Part shown: one piece after another, positions 16,216-24,951 of the stretch
How positions within the stretch are numbered: position 1 is the stretch's first letter
Layout of the letters: each line of letters begins with the position of its first letter
Source of the DNA: Dyadobacter fermentans
Lineage (GTDB): Bacteria > Bacteroidota > Bacteroidia > Cytophagales > Spirosomataceae
Length of the DNA: 64,000 nucleotides
Assembly: GCF_019924045.1 (NCBI RefSeq)
Contig: NZ_JAHXBN010000018.1
Location: 486,506-550,505, forward strand
Reading direction: 5' to 3'
Notes under the pieces: generated by a model
Databases searched by the model: none
The model's input: the letters and a program-made list of their open reading frames with translations, nothing else
What the model was told of the DNA's origin: nothing
Translations under genes and position numbers: made by a program

Positions 16216-18045
16216 CTACAAAATCTTCATAAACGCAACCAGCGCTTTCTTTTCGGGATCGGTTAGGTTGAGTTTATCAAAAGGTAATGTCTGGTTGTCC
16301 AGATTAAAACCCAATCCATTCCCGCCGCCGCGATCGTAGAAATCCACCACTTCTTCCAATGTTCTGAACACGCCATTATGCATGTAAGGCGCAGTGAGCG
16401 CTACGTGGCGGACAGTGGGCGTTTTGAATGCGTAACGATGCGGCTCGCGTTTGGTAAGGACAAATTTACCCACGTCCGGATCGACGGTTTTGCCTTCGGC
16501 GGTGGCAGGCGTGCCGAGCACTTCACTTTCCGTTTCGAGGTAAGCAGGCGGCACCGTACCGTTGAAAAGCGGAAAGAAATGACAGGTAGCGCATTTGGCC
16601 TTCCCCATAAAAAGGTTAAACCCGGCCTTTTCCTCAATACTCAGTGCATTTTCGGAACCACGGAAATGGCGGTCGAGACGCGAATCGAGTGACGATAGCG
16701 AGCGGATGTAACTGGCGATCGCATTTTTGAGATTGCTTTCCGTCACACCGTCCGTATAAGCCTCTTCGAAGAGCTTGCGCGACGCATCCTGCTTGCGCAA
16801 AGCCGCCACGGCGTCGGGTAACGAGCCGTGCATTTCATCGGGGTTGCGGATAACGTCGCTCGCCTGATCTTCGAGGAAAGTCACGCGGGAATCGGCGAAC
16901 TGGGCGGCCTGAAAGGAGGCATTCAACAAGGTGGGCGCATTGCGGCTGATCCGCAGGCCATTGAAACCGACCGCGAAGCTCTTGGGCTCGCCATCGGTAA
17001 AAGCTCTGTCGGGCTGATGACAGGTCGCGCACGTGCGACCCGATTTAATCGATAGTACCGGACTGAAAAACAACATTTTACCCAATGCAACGCGCTGGGT
17101 CGTCATGGCTTGTTCTTCGAAATTGATGAAGTAATCGGCATTTAATGCCCCCGAATCGGTGAGCGTACGCGCGGACGGGGATAGCAATCTCTTGTCCGTA
17201 AAAACGGGGATTCCCAGCGCCTTCTGTGCATCAAGCAACCGGCTGCTAAGCGGATTGGCGTACTGCCGGATAAAAACCAGCCTGTCGAACGCATTGAAAT
17301 CCGTAGACTTGCGGACGTACCCGATAGCTGCATTAAACGTACTATCGAGCTGGGCTCTCAATATCGTGTTCCTACTGTTGGCAGTATAATGTGCCGTTTG
17401 TTCCTGTAAGCTTCCAAGCGCCGCGGCTACTTCGGGTAGCGAATGAAAAGCAACAGGCGAATCGAAGCCGGTAATGCCCATCGACACAACCCGGAAAACT
17501 TCCAGGCGCATAGCGTCGAATATATGGCTGTCGGTAAGGTCGTTGGTTTCCGAGATCTTCCGAAGCCGGTTTACGTTTGCACGGATAACGTCGGCGGCAT
17601 GCAGCATGTCGGGATAAGCGTCCGTAGCAACTTCGGGAAATACCATTTCTTCCAAAACCTGAAAACCCTGCGGCTCATTCACGCGCAGGTCGTCGTCCAC
17701 TTCGGGGATATTCGGGCCATTGAGGGCGCGGGTGGTTTCGGGGCTGTAATAGGCGGAGATAAATTCAACCCGCTTGTAAGCAATGCGGGCACGTTTGAAG
17801 GATTCCTGAATGGCGGGCGGATGCTTTGCGCGGATATCGGCCTGCAAGCGGCTGACGGCGCTGTCCAAATCGGTGATTTGCTGCATGAAAGATTTTTTCA
17901 CTTCTCTGGCAGGTACAGCTGCCGGACGTGTCAGCCACCAGATCAGGCATACGATGAGCGGAATGACGACGATCAGGAATAAGGAAAAGAACAGCCTCCT
18001 GTGGCGGTAAATAAATGAATTAGGGTTACGCTCGAATTTCAGCAT
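16216..18045 (-). CDS. Imelysin-like/di-haem cytochrome c peroxidase fusion protein
   Basis: 609 residues, anchored by one N-terminal membrane helix (about 19-38) and otherwise periplasmic. Residues 45-290 are helical and resemble imelysin/EfeO-type domains (QGFQVLEEMVFPE). Residues 310-609 form a di-haem cytochrome c peroxidase/MauG-like domain with two haem sites, C339-A-T-C342-H343 and C485-A-T-C488-H489, plus the KTPTVRHVALTAPYMHNG segment of this family. Likely role: periplasmic peroxide reduction or substrate oxidation. It lies 77 bases downstream of the PhoX-like lipoprotein on the same strand, so the two are probably co-transcribed. Confidence 0.88.
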   Translation of the reverse strand: MLKFERNPNSFIYRHRRLFFSLFLIVVIPLIVCLIWWLTRPAAVPAREVKKSFMQQITDLDSAVSRLQADIRAKHPPAIQESFKRARIAYKRVEFISAYYSPETTRALNGPNIPEVDDDLRVNEPQGFQVLEEMVFPEVATDAYPDMLHAADVIRANVNRLRKISETNDLTDSHIFDAMRLEVFRVVSMGITGFDSPVAFHSLPEVAAALGSLQEQTAHYTANSRNTILRAQLDSTFNAAIGYVRKSTDFNAFDRLVFIRQYANPLSSRLLDAQKALGIPVFTDKRLLSPSARTLTDSGALNADYFINFEEQAMTTQRVALGKMLFFSPVLSIKSGRTCATCHQPDRAFTDGEPKSFAVGFNGLRISRNAPTLLNASFQAAQFADSRVTFLEDQASDVIRNPDEMHGSLPDAVAALRKQDASRKLFEEAYTDGVTESNLKNAIASYIRSLSSLDSRLDRHFRGSENALSIEEKAGFNLFMGKAKCATCHFFPLFNGTVPPAYLETESEVLGTPATAEGKTVDPDVGKFVLTKREPHRYAFKTPTVRHVALTAPYMHNGVFRTLEEVVDFYDRGGGNGLGFNLDNQTLPFDKLNLTDPEKKALVAFMKIL

Positions 18046-18122
18046 GTTGCAGGAGTGGGTATTAATTTAAAAGGGAAACTCCTGGCCCGAAAATTCCGGC
18101 CAGGAGTCTGAAAACTATGTAA

Positions 18123-19592
18123 TTAACGAGGCAGACCTTCAATGAGGATCAGTTGGCTGGCTTGGTTCTCCGATTTACGGATCGAGCCGCCGTCAACTCC
18201 CTTGTATTTATCACCGCGCCACGTGTGCGCCTGAATGCCAAGCATGAATGTGTTAGGACGGCCGGTTACATCCGACACGTCGATCATCCCGCTGCTCTCC
18301 CATGAGCCGAATGCAGAAGTACCGCCCACATTGTATTTGGCCGCATCAGCCTCCGTACGACGGTGGTCGATTTCGAGAACGGGGGTCAATTGTTTGGTAT
18401 TGAGATTGAATTGGTAAACGTAACCGTCGTGCTTTTCGTCGCCGTAACCGTTCGGATCTTCCATGATATACACGTAGTCGAAAGTCGCGCAAACGTTATC
18501 CGGGTTCTGGAAAGTTTTGGCGATGCCGTTACGGTCGTCGCCATCGAGCAATACTTCCAGTTTGCCTTTGAGCGGGTCGTTCGCATCGAGTGTCACGCGA
18601 TAAATGCGGCCGTATTTCGAACGGCTGTATTCAGCGTTTACACCTTTGTCTTCCTGGCCTGTTACGGCAAAAATCACCTCGCGGCCCTGCGCGGCTCCGC
18701 CCTTGCGGTAATCCACGTCTTCCACACGTCCGAATTTGATGGCTTTCAGGTCGTTCACCTTTCCGTTGATCTGCGCGCCGGTCAAAGTCTTGTGGTTATC
18801 GATTTTCACGAACTCCACATCATAGGCAGAACCTGCTTTCATATCCATTTCTCTCTGATTGTTATCAGCGCGTTTCAGCATATAAAGCGAACCATTATCG
18901 AGGTCGCCCACGGTATTCGACAAATACATCGCCAACTGGCCCCCGTTTACGTCGGAATCGTCGTCGCCGATCACAATCACAGTTTTGCCCGGATAGGCAG
19001 TCTTAGGAAGCGGAACCGCGTTTTCAGCGCTCCAACGGCCAAGGCCGGCTACTTCGCGGGAGATATTCGCCTGACTTACGTTCGCATCCACGTTGAGCGC
19101 GTGCGTACGTGACTCCTGCCCGCTTTCGCCGGAGGTAAGGAACACCGGACCGAAACCATGCTCGGCAGGTGTTACCAATGTACCGGAGCACAAACGCCAT
19201 GTTCCACCGTCGGAATTAAGCACATACTCCCCTTTTACAGGCTTAAAACCTTTATCGAGGGTAATGCGTGATACGGAGAAGTTATCTTCATTGTTCACCA
19301 GGATTGTGTAGTTGCCGTCGGCATTCTGGAAAAGGCCGGCGCCATCGGCCGATCCACCAAAAACATAGGCAGGAGATTGTTCGAGCTGGTCGTCGCTGCT
19401 CAGGAGTGAATACAGGTTCACGTTGTTGGCCGCAACACGTCCGGAAGTGGCACCCGGGAGCAATTTGGCCAATACGGGCGTTACCGAGCGATTCTGCAGG
19501 GTAATGTCCGGGCTGTTCGGATCGCGGTGGTCCGTGCACGCACCGAGCGCAAGCAAGCCAGCCAACGCGGAATAAGTAAATAAAGGCTTCAT
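18123..19592 (-). CDS. PhoX/DUF839-like beta-propeller lipoprotein
   Basis: 489 residues from the ATG at 19592; earlier ATGs exist but this one gives a clean lipoprotein signal (MKPLFTYSALAGLLALGAC, lipid Cys19). The body has repeated propeller blades with acidic motifs (VIGDDDSDVNGGQLAMYLS, VYIMEDPNGYGDEKHDG, SWESSGMIDVSDV) that resemble PhoX-type Ca-dependent phosphatases and related DUF839 proteins. Whether it is an active phosphatase is unclear. It is followed by the di-haem peroxidase, hence probably a shared periplasmic role. Confidence 0.65.
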   Translation of the reverse strand: MKPLFTYSALAGLLALGACTDHRDPNSPDITLQNRSVTPVLAKLLPGATSGRVAANNVNLYSLLSSDDQLEQSPAYVFGGSADGAGLFQNADGNYTILVNNEDNFSVSRITLDKGFKPVKGEYVLNSDGGTWRLCSGTLVTPAEHGFGPVFLTSGESGQESRTHALNVDANVSQANISREVAGLGRWSAENAVPLPKTAYPGKTVIVIGDDDSDVNGGQLAMYLSNTVGDLDNGSLYMLKRADNNQREMDMKAGSAYDVEFVKIDNHKTLTGAQINGKVNDLKAIKFGRVEDVDYRKGGAAQGREVIFAVTGQEDKGVNAEYSRSKYGRIYRVTLDANDPLKGKLEVLLDGDDRNGIAKTFQNPDNVCATFDYVYIMEDPNGYGDEKHDGYVYQFNLNTKQLTPVLEIDHRRTEADAAKYNVGGTSAFGSWESSGMIDVSDVTGRPNTFMLGIQAHTWRGDKYKGVDGGSIRKSENQASQLILIEGLPR

Positions 19593-19807
19593 GGTGAACA
19601 TAAACTGATTAAGTGAAATAGTAGCACAAAGAACAGCCATTCACTTTTCGCGGAGTTTATGCATTTATTATCAGTTTGTTAAGAAGGGCCTGCGGCCGTG
19701 ACCGCTGACGGCCGACGGCCGATGGATAGCCTTGACCATAGGGCCTGGCGGCCCGACCATGGACCATAGACCATTTAATCTTTCTTAAAATATTGGGCGT
19801 AGCCCAT

Positions 19808-19860
19808 GGTCGGCGGTCGGCGGTCGGCGGTCGGCGGTCGGCGGTCGGCGGTCGGCGGTC
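19808..19860 (+). repeat. Heptanucleotide tandem repeat, (GGTCGGC)n
   Basis: About 7.5 uninterrupted copies of GGTCGGC lie in the leader region between the divergent PhoX-like lipoprotein gene and the metallo-beta-lactamase fold gene, ending 68 bases before the ATG of the latter. The neighbouring 19690-19795 is also built from related GGCCGAC and GACCAT words. A seven-base unit can change length by slippage. Confidence 0.9.
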
Positions 19861-19928
19861 AAAAACCCTCACACGCCATTGCATACCCGCCCTACCGCTT
19901 CTATCTTTGCGCGCTTACCATCAATCCT

Positions 19929-20813
19929 ATGCCGACACTTCAAAAAACAATTGTAACAACACTTATCGCGGGAGCGCTTCTTGCTCCATTTGCCACACAG
20001 GCACAAAGTAAAACGAGGAAATTACCGTTCGTACAGCAGGAATGGTCGAAAGACTACCGGCCGTTCCGCATTGCCGGAAACTTGTATTATGTGGGGACTT
20101 ACGACCTGGCTTGCTACCTCATCGCCACGCCCAAAGGGCACATATTGATCAACACCGGCCTCGAAGAATCGGTACCGCTCATCCGCAAGCACGTGCAGGC
20201 GCTGGGCTTCAAGTTTGAGGATATCAAAATTTTGCTGACCACCCACGCACATTATGACCATGTGGCAGGTATTGCGGCCATTAAAAAAGCTACCGGTGCC
20301 AAATTCATGATCCAGGAAAAAGATGCCAAAGCCATGACCGACGGCGGCGCATCCGACTATGCATTGGGTAGCCACGGCGCCACTTTCGAGCCCGTTCAAC
20401 CAGACCAGTTGCTGAAAAACGGGGAAATCATCAAGCTGAGCACCATGCAGGTAAAACTGCTGCACCACCCCGGCCATACGCCCGGCGCGAGCAGTTTCTC
20501 GTTTACAGTAAGGGATGAAAAACGTGCTTACAAAGTGCTGATCGCCAATATGCCGAGTATCCTGAACGAAACCAGGCTGTCCGGTATGCCCGGATATCCC
20601 GAAGTGGGTAAGGATTATGCAAAAACACTGGCTACTATGAAAAACGAGCAGTTCGATATATGGCTGTCGTCGCACGCAAGCCAGTTTTCCCTGCACGAAA
20701 AACACAAACCAACGGATCCATACCGCCCCGAAGCGTTTTTTGACAAAGCGGGTTACGACAAGTCCCTCGCTGGCCTGAAAAAGCGTTACGACGAGAAATT
20801 GAAACAGAAATAA
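19929..20813 (+). CDS. Subclass B3-type metallo-beta-lactamase fold hydrolase, exported
   Basis: 294 residues from the ATG at 19929, chosen because it begins a normal signal peptide (ending ATQAQS); the longer frame upstream only reads through the heptanucleotide repeat. The zinc ligands are all in place in B3 order: THAHYDHVAG (His-x-His-x-Asp-His), the LHHPGHTPG His, and the late His in WLSSHASQF. Spacing and the DLACYLIATPKGHILINTG opening fit B3 enzymes, which hydrolyse beta-lactams including carbapenems, though related periplasmic enzymes have other substrates. Activity must be tested. It is convergent with the histidine kinase, 13 bases apart. Confidence 0.85.
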   Translation: MPTLQKTIVTTLIAGALLAPFATQAQSKTRKLPFVQQEWSKDYRPFRIAGNLYYVGTYDLACYLIATPKGHILINTGLEESVPLIRKHVQALGFKFEDIKILLTTHAHYDHVAGIAAIKKATGAKFMIQEKDAKAMTDGGASDYALGSHGATFEPVQPDQLLKNGEIIKLSTMQVKLLHHPGHTPGASSFSFTVRDEKRAYKVLIANMPSILNETRLSGMPGYPEVGKDYAKTLATMKNEQFDIWLSSHASQFSLHEKHKPTDPYRPEAFFDKAGYDKSLAGLKKRYDEKLKQK

Positions 20814-20826
20814 CCAATGCGCCTGA

Positions 20827-22731
20827 CTAAGCCGGAGAGAGTGAATCGACATTCTCTCCGGGCAGGAAAATATAAAACGTCGTACCGCTTCCTTCCTCGG
20901 TCTTAAACCAAAGCTTGCCGCCGTGCGCTTCCACGATCTGCTTGGAAATATACAATCCCAAACCAAAAGCCTGTTCACCGGCAGTACCCGGGCGCCGGGA
21001 CGCTGTAAACGGGTCGAAGAGATTGGGAATCGCGTCTTCGGGAATACCCAGGCCGTGATCCTCGACGGATATCGTAACCCCCTTTTCCGATTGCACCATT
21101 TTTACCCGGATCGTTTCGCCTTCCGGGCTGAACTTGATCGCATTCACAATAACGTTGTTCAACACCCGCAGCAGCTTGTCCGGATCGGCATTCACGACTA
21201 CCTGCGAAGGATCGTCCAGAATGAGCCGCTGGTTCTTTTCGGCGGCTCGGAAGGTCAGCAGGGTCACTGCGTGGTCGAGGAAAACCGGTAAATCGACCGG
21301 TTTTTTGTGTAACTCGGTTTCTTTGAAATCAAAATCCGTTTGGAGCAAATCACTGATCATGTGCAGGCAGGTCGTGCTCGATTCCCGGATCAGCTCCACA
21401 TACTGGCGTGCCTCGTCGGCGGTCGTATCCTCGTCTTGCAGCAGCGAACACAATGCATTAATCCCCCCGATCGGGTTACGGAGGTCATGCGCCAGAATCT
21501 TGATCAGCCGCGCGTAGTTCTGGTTGCTCTGCTCCAAGGCGTCGGAGGTCGATTCCAGTTGCCGGAACTGCATGGTCAGCACGCGATTGGTCTTTTTGCT
21601 CAGCTTCCAGTTCCGCCAGAGCACGACAATACTCAACAACGTGAGCACACACACCGCCACGGCCAGCGTGAGCATCTGTGCATTATATCGCGATTTTATC
21701 TCAGCCGAAATAAGCTGCTGGTCTTTGACGGCATATTCAATGTAATCGATTCCCGAAACCCGGTCTATCTCGGCCTGCTCTTCGAACAGTTTCAGCAGTT
21801 TCTGGCTATAAATGAATGCCTCGGCATTCTCCTTACGGCTCACGTGGTAGTCGTACAGCTTCTTGCACACATCACGGGCGTACATGCGGTAGTTTTTCTG
21901 CTCCGCCAGTTCGAGCGCCTTTCTGTAAAACTGGATAGCGCGGTTCCGGTCTTCCGCCATGTAGTGGTCACCGAGATCCAGCAAAAGATCCATGCTGAGG
22001 TAGTTAAGTTCCAATTCCAGGGCTTTGTTGAGCGTCTCTTCCAAAAATGCCAGCCCTTTCTCGCGTTGTCCGGTGTCGATGAGCTCCGTAGCCCTCAGCT
22101 GATCGATCGCCAGTTCGAGGCGGACGTCGCGGTACTTTTCGGCAATGCCGTATGCACGGTCAATGAGCGCCCTCCGGCGGGTACTGTTGAATTTCTGAGG
22201 GTACAGCAGCATGTAATTGTAAATCACCAGCGCCGTAATCGAATCGTGCTCGATGCGGTCGCCGAGCGCCATGGCCCGATCGTAATTAGCCTGTGCTTTG
22301 TCGTGCCGCCCGCTGATGTTGTATACGGAACCGATATTCATGAGGGTCTGCACGATGTTCGACGAATCGCGCAGTGTAACATATTGGTTATACGCATCAT
22401 TATAATAGCGCAATGCGAGCTGGATATTGCCTTTGATGTCGAAAACCACACCGAGGTTATTGGTCGCGTCGGCCCGGCCTCTTTCATAGTCGTTCCGGTA
22501 GGCTATCTGCCTTGCTTTCAAGGCATAGTAGAGCGTGCTGTCTGCATTTTGTTCGTAGAAAAGCAGGGAGATCCGGTTTACAACATCCACATAGTTTGAA
22601 CTGTCGCGGATCGCAGGAAGACTCATTTGCAGCTCACGGATTTTGCTGACCTGCGCCCAAACTGAATGGAACGGCCCCAGGAACACCATCAAGCAAACAA
22701 AAACCCTTCTGATGTAACAAGTTAGCGCCAT
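20827..22731 (-). CDS. TPR-containing sensor histidine kinase
   Basis: 634 residues from the ATG at 22731, which starts a signal peptide ending VWAQ. Periplasmic TPR repeats fill about 45-340 (DATNNLGVVFDIKGNIQLALRYY and following). One membrane helix lies at about 355-375. The kinase core follows: HisKA with phospho-acceptor His415 in ILAHDLRNP, then HATPase boxes (NVIVNAIKFSPEG, VEDHGLGIPE, GLGLYISKQIVEAHGG). No receiver domain or response regulator gene is adjacent, so it is an orphan. This Bacteroidota family usually senses periplasmic or envelope cues. Confidence 0.9.
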   Translation of the reverse strand: MALTCYIRRVFVCLMVFLGPFHSVWAQVSKIRELQMSLPAIRDSSNYVDVVNRISLLFYEQNADSTLYYALKARQIAYRNDYERGRADATNNLGVVFDIKGNIQLALRYYNDAYNQYVTLRDSSNIVQTLMNIGSVYNISGRHDKAQANYDRAMALGDRIEHDSITALVIYNYMLLYPQKFNSTRRRALIDRAYGIAEKYRDVRLELAIDQLRATELIDTGQREKGLAFLEETLNKALELELNYLSMDLLLDLGDHYMAEDRNRAIQFYRKALELAEQKNYRMYARDVCKKLYDYHVSRKENAEAFIYSQKLLKLFEEQAEIDRVSGIDYIEYAVKDQQLISAEIKSRYNAQMLTLAVAVCVLTLLSIVVLWRNWKLSKKTNRVLTMQFRQLESTSDALEQSNQNYARLIKILAHDLRNPIGGINALCSLLQDEDTTADEARQYVELIRESSTTCLHMISDLLQTDFDFKETELHKKPVDLPVFLDHAVTLLTFRAAEKNQRLILDDPSQVVVNADPDKLLRVLNNVIVNAIKFSPEGETIRVKMVQSEKGVTISVEDHGLGIPEDAIPNLFDPFTASRRPGTAGEQAFGLGLYISKQIVEAHGGKLWFKTEEGSGTTFYIFLPGENVDSLSPA

Positions 22732-22783
22732 AATAAGTCCTGAATCACTCCGAATAAATATTACAAAGTTTCGATTTAAATCC

Positions 22784-22817
22784 AAGAAAAATAAAAAATG
22801 CGCCCTTAGGAGGCGCA
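22784..22817 (-). terminator. Intrinsic terminator, minus strand
   Basis: On the minus strand GGCGCA...: TGCGCC (22799-22804) pairs with GGCGCA (22812-22817) across 7 bases, and the next transcribed bases are ATTTTTTATTTTT. It would stop transcription coming from susC/susD and the repeat array, before the histidine kinase gene. Confidence 0.7.
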
Positions 22818-22910
22818 CCCACCATCTCCGGGGCGCAGGATTCATCCCGCCGCCCCTTTCGACAGTGTTTCAGTCATCGGTTTTAGTTAAGATCTGGTCA
22901 TCAATCTTAT

Positions 22911-23198
22911 CCGTCGATTCAAATCGACGGGAATTGATTTATATTTCTGATCGTCTATTCTTGTCCGTCGACTCAAGTCGACGGGAATTGATTTATATTT
23001 CTGATCGTCTATTCTTGTCCATCGACTCAAGTCGACGGGAATTGATTCATATTTCTGATCGTCTATTCTTGTCCATCGACTCAAGTCGACGGGAATTGAT
23101 TCATATTCTAGTCGTCTATTCTTGTCCGTCGACTCAAGTCGACGGGAATTGATTAAAATTCAATCGTATAATTTCTAGCCGTCGACTTAAGTCGACGG
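22911..23198. repeat. Six-copy, 54-bp tandem array of 20-bp palindromes
   Basis: Six palindromes of the form CCGTCGACT-CA-AGTCGACGG begin at 22911, 22965, 23019, 23073, 23126 and 23179; spacing 54, 54, 54, 53, 53. The intervening sequence (GGAATTGATTTATATTTCTG and the bases that follow) is also conserved. The first copy is the most divergent (ATTCAAAT centre). The array begins 12 bases after the susD stop codon. It resembles REP-type elements; no REP-associated transposase lies in the window. Confidence 0.92.
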
Positions 23199-23209
23199 GA
23201 ATCGATTGA

Positions 23210-24937
23210 TTAATAGCCCGGGTTTTGTTTGAGTTGCGGCGATGAATTCAGTACGGTTTGTCCGATCGGGAAAATCTCGGTGTGATTGTCGGCGTCGGCC
23301 GTTTTGTCCCACCAGATGCCTTTATTGAACACGCCCCAGCGGATCATATCCGTGCGCCGGCGGCCCTCCACGAGGAATTCGCGGCCCCATTCATCGAGCA
23401 TTTCCTGGTCGGTTAGCTGGCTGCCATCCGCTTTATAAAGGCTTGGCGAACCGGCCGGGTAGTTGCGCTTACGAACTGCGTTCAGCAATGCGGCGGCGCC
23501 GGCTTTGTCGCCTGCACGGTACTTACACTCAGCCAGTGAATAGTAGATTTCCGCGAAACGGATCTCCGCATAGGCCGAAGCAATCTTGTTCAAATCGTCG
23601 CTCGGATAGAACGGATATTTCACCGGGAAAATACCTGAGTTATTATCCGCATTGTTCATATTCGAAGTCTTGTCGGCGATCGGTGTGCCCGGCTTCGCAT
23701 CGAGGAACTTGCCCACCTGATCACGGAAGTACAATGCATATGGACCTTTGAAACCACGAACGGTATCAGGCTTACCGGCCGAATTGGTGTAAGTCAGGTA
23801 GCCATGCAGGAACATGCCCTCACGCTTGCTGTTACCCAGGTTTTTGTATTTTTTCAAGCGGACGTCATCCGGGTATTTCTGAAACTTTACGAATGGCTTG
23901 CCCAATGCATGCGGATATTCCTTTCCATCGACATCGAGACCGGGCTGCATCGCATATTTAGGATTGGCGTTCCCAAAATCGGTGAATCCGAAATAGCTCG
24001 GAGCCAGGTTGGGCAGCATCCAGAAGTACATTCCGCCATCATATTGCCAGTGCGTAAGCCCGAAACTACCCGGGAAACCGAACACCGTTTCTTTGGAAGT
24101 GGCATTGTTATAATCAAACGGCGCATCCCAGCGCGATTCGAGGGCATAAGTACCATATTTTCCATCGATCATCTCCTGGCAAAGCTTGGCGCAGTCGGCG
24201 AAACGATCCGTGCCGGTGTACACTTTCGAATTGAGATACAACCGCACCAGCAGCGATACCGCACCGCCCTGCGTCCAGCGGCCTACCGCATTAGCGCCGA
24301 GGCTCTGTACCGTCGGCAGTTTCGGCAGCGACTCTTTCAGCTCCTGCTCAATGAATGCAAATGCTTCCTGAGGCGTAACCTGCGGCCCGCCGGTGGTTTC
24401 TCCTTTTACTTTAGTCACGATCACGATATTGCGGTAAAAATCGAGCAGGCGAATGTTCAGCCATGCGCGAAGCGTGCGCAACTCGGCGATCATACCATCG
24501 AGCTCGGCCTGGGTCATGTCGAATTTCGAGGGGTCTTTGATACCCTGCAAATCTTCCAGCGAGTTTGTGGCGAGTGTCACGCCGCCGTACAATGCATTCC
24601 ACGGGTCGGCGGTGAAGCCGTCGTTGGGCGTCCAGGTGTGGTAATGCACGCGCTGGAATTGCCCGCCGTCGAACCAGTCGCCCTGGCGGTTCGGGGTCAT
24701 GATCTCGTCGGAGCTGTTTTCCTGCAACATAAACGTGTTACCGCCCTGGATGCTCCAATAGCTGTGTTCGAATGCACGCAGGAAGTCGCGGGTTACGTCT
24801 TCACGGGTTTGGAGGAAGTTGCCGGACGTAATCCGGTCGTACAGTTCCTCGTCGAGGTTGGTACAGCCCACCGTGGCGAGCAACAGCATGCCTGCCCCGA
24901 TCCTGGATGTGCTTTTTAATATATTAATGCTTTTCAT
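23210..24937 (-). CDS. susD: SusD/RagB-family nutrient-binding outer-membrane lipoprotein
   Basis: 575 residues. Signal peptide ends in a lipobox with Cys25 (LLLATVGC). The family's C-terminal segment (EIRFAEIYYSLAECKYRAGD, then the alpha-helical LLNAVRKRNYP and EFLVEGRRRTDMIRWG motifs) is present, so the protein is full length. SusD proteins cap a SusC porin and bind glycan or other ligands at the cell surface. It is 14 bases downstream of susC, forming one operon. The ligand cannot be predicted, since no degradative enzyme is encoded nearby. Confidence 0.95.
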   Translation of the reverse strand: MKSINILKSTSRIGAGMLLLATVGCTNLDEELYDRITSGNFLQTREDVTRDFLRAFEHSYWSIQGGNTFMLQENSSDEIMTPNRQGDWFDGGQFQRVHYHTWTPNDGFTADPWNALYGGVTLATNSLEDLQGIKDPSKFDMTQAELDGMIAELRTLRAWLNIRLLDFYRNIVIVTKVKGETTGGPQVTPQEAFAFIEQELKESLPKLPTVQSLGANAVGRWTQGGAVSLLVRLYLNSKVYTGTDRFADCAKLCQEMIDGKYGTYALESRWDAPFDYNNATSKETVFGFPGSFGLTHWQYDGGMYFWMLPNLAPSYFGFTDFGNANPKYAMQPGLDVDGKEYPHALGKPFVKFQKYPDDVRLKKYKNLGNSKREGMFLHGYLTYTNSAGKPDTVRGFKGPYALYFRDQVGKFLDAKPGTPIADKTSNMNNADNNSGIFPVKYPFYPSDDLNKIASAYAEIRFAEIYYSLAECKYRAGDKAGAAALLNAVRKRNYPAGSPSLYKADGSQLTDQEMLDEWGREFLVEGRRRTDMIRWGVFNKGIWWDKTADADNHTEIFPIGQTVLNSSPQLKQNPGY

Positions 24938-24951
24938 TGTATTTCAAAATG

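Noticed and set aside
19806..19928. N-terminal extension of the metallo-beta-lactamase-type gene through the repeat
   Set aside because: The extension is Arg/Gly-rich reading of GGTCGGC units, and a normal signal peptide starts at 19929.
22865..23152. 95-codon repetitive protein on the + strand
   Set aside because: It only exists because 54 is a multiple of three; it reads the palindrome array and has no start signal or homology.
22911..23198. CRISPR array
   Set aside because: The units repeat at 54 bp, and the sequence between palindromes is also conserved, so there are no unique spacers; no cas genes lie nearby.
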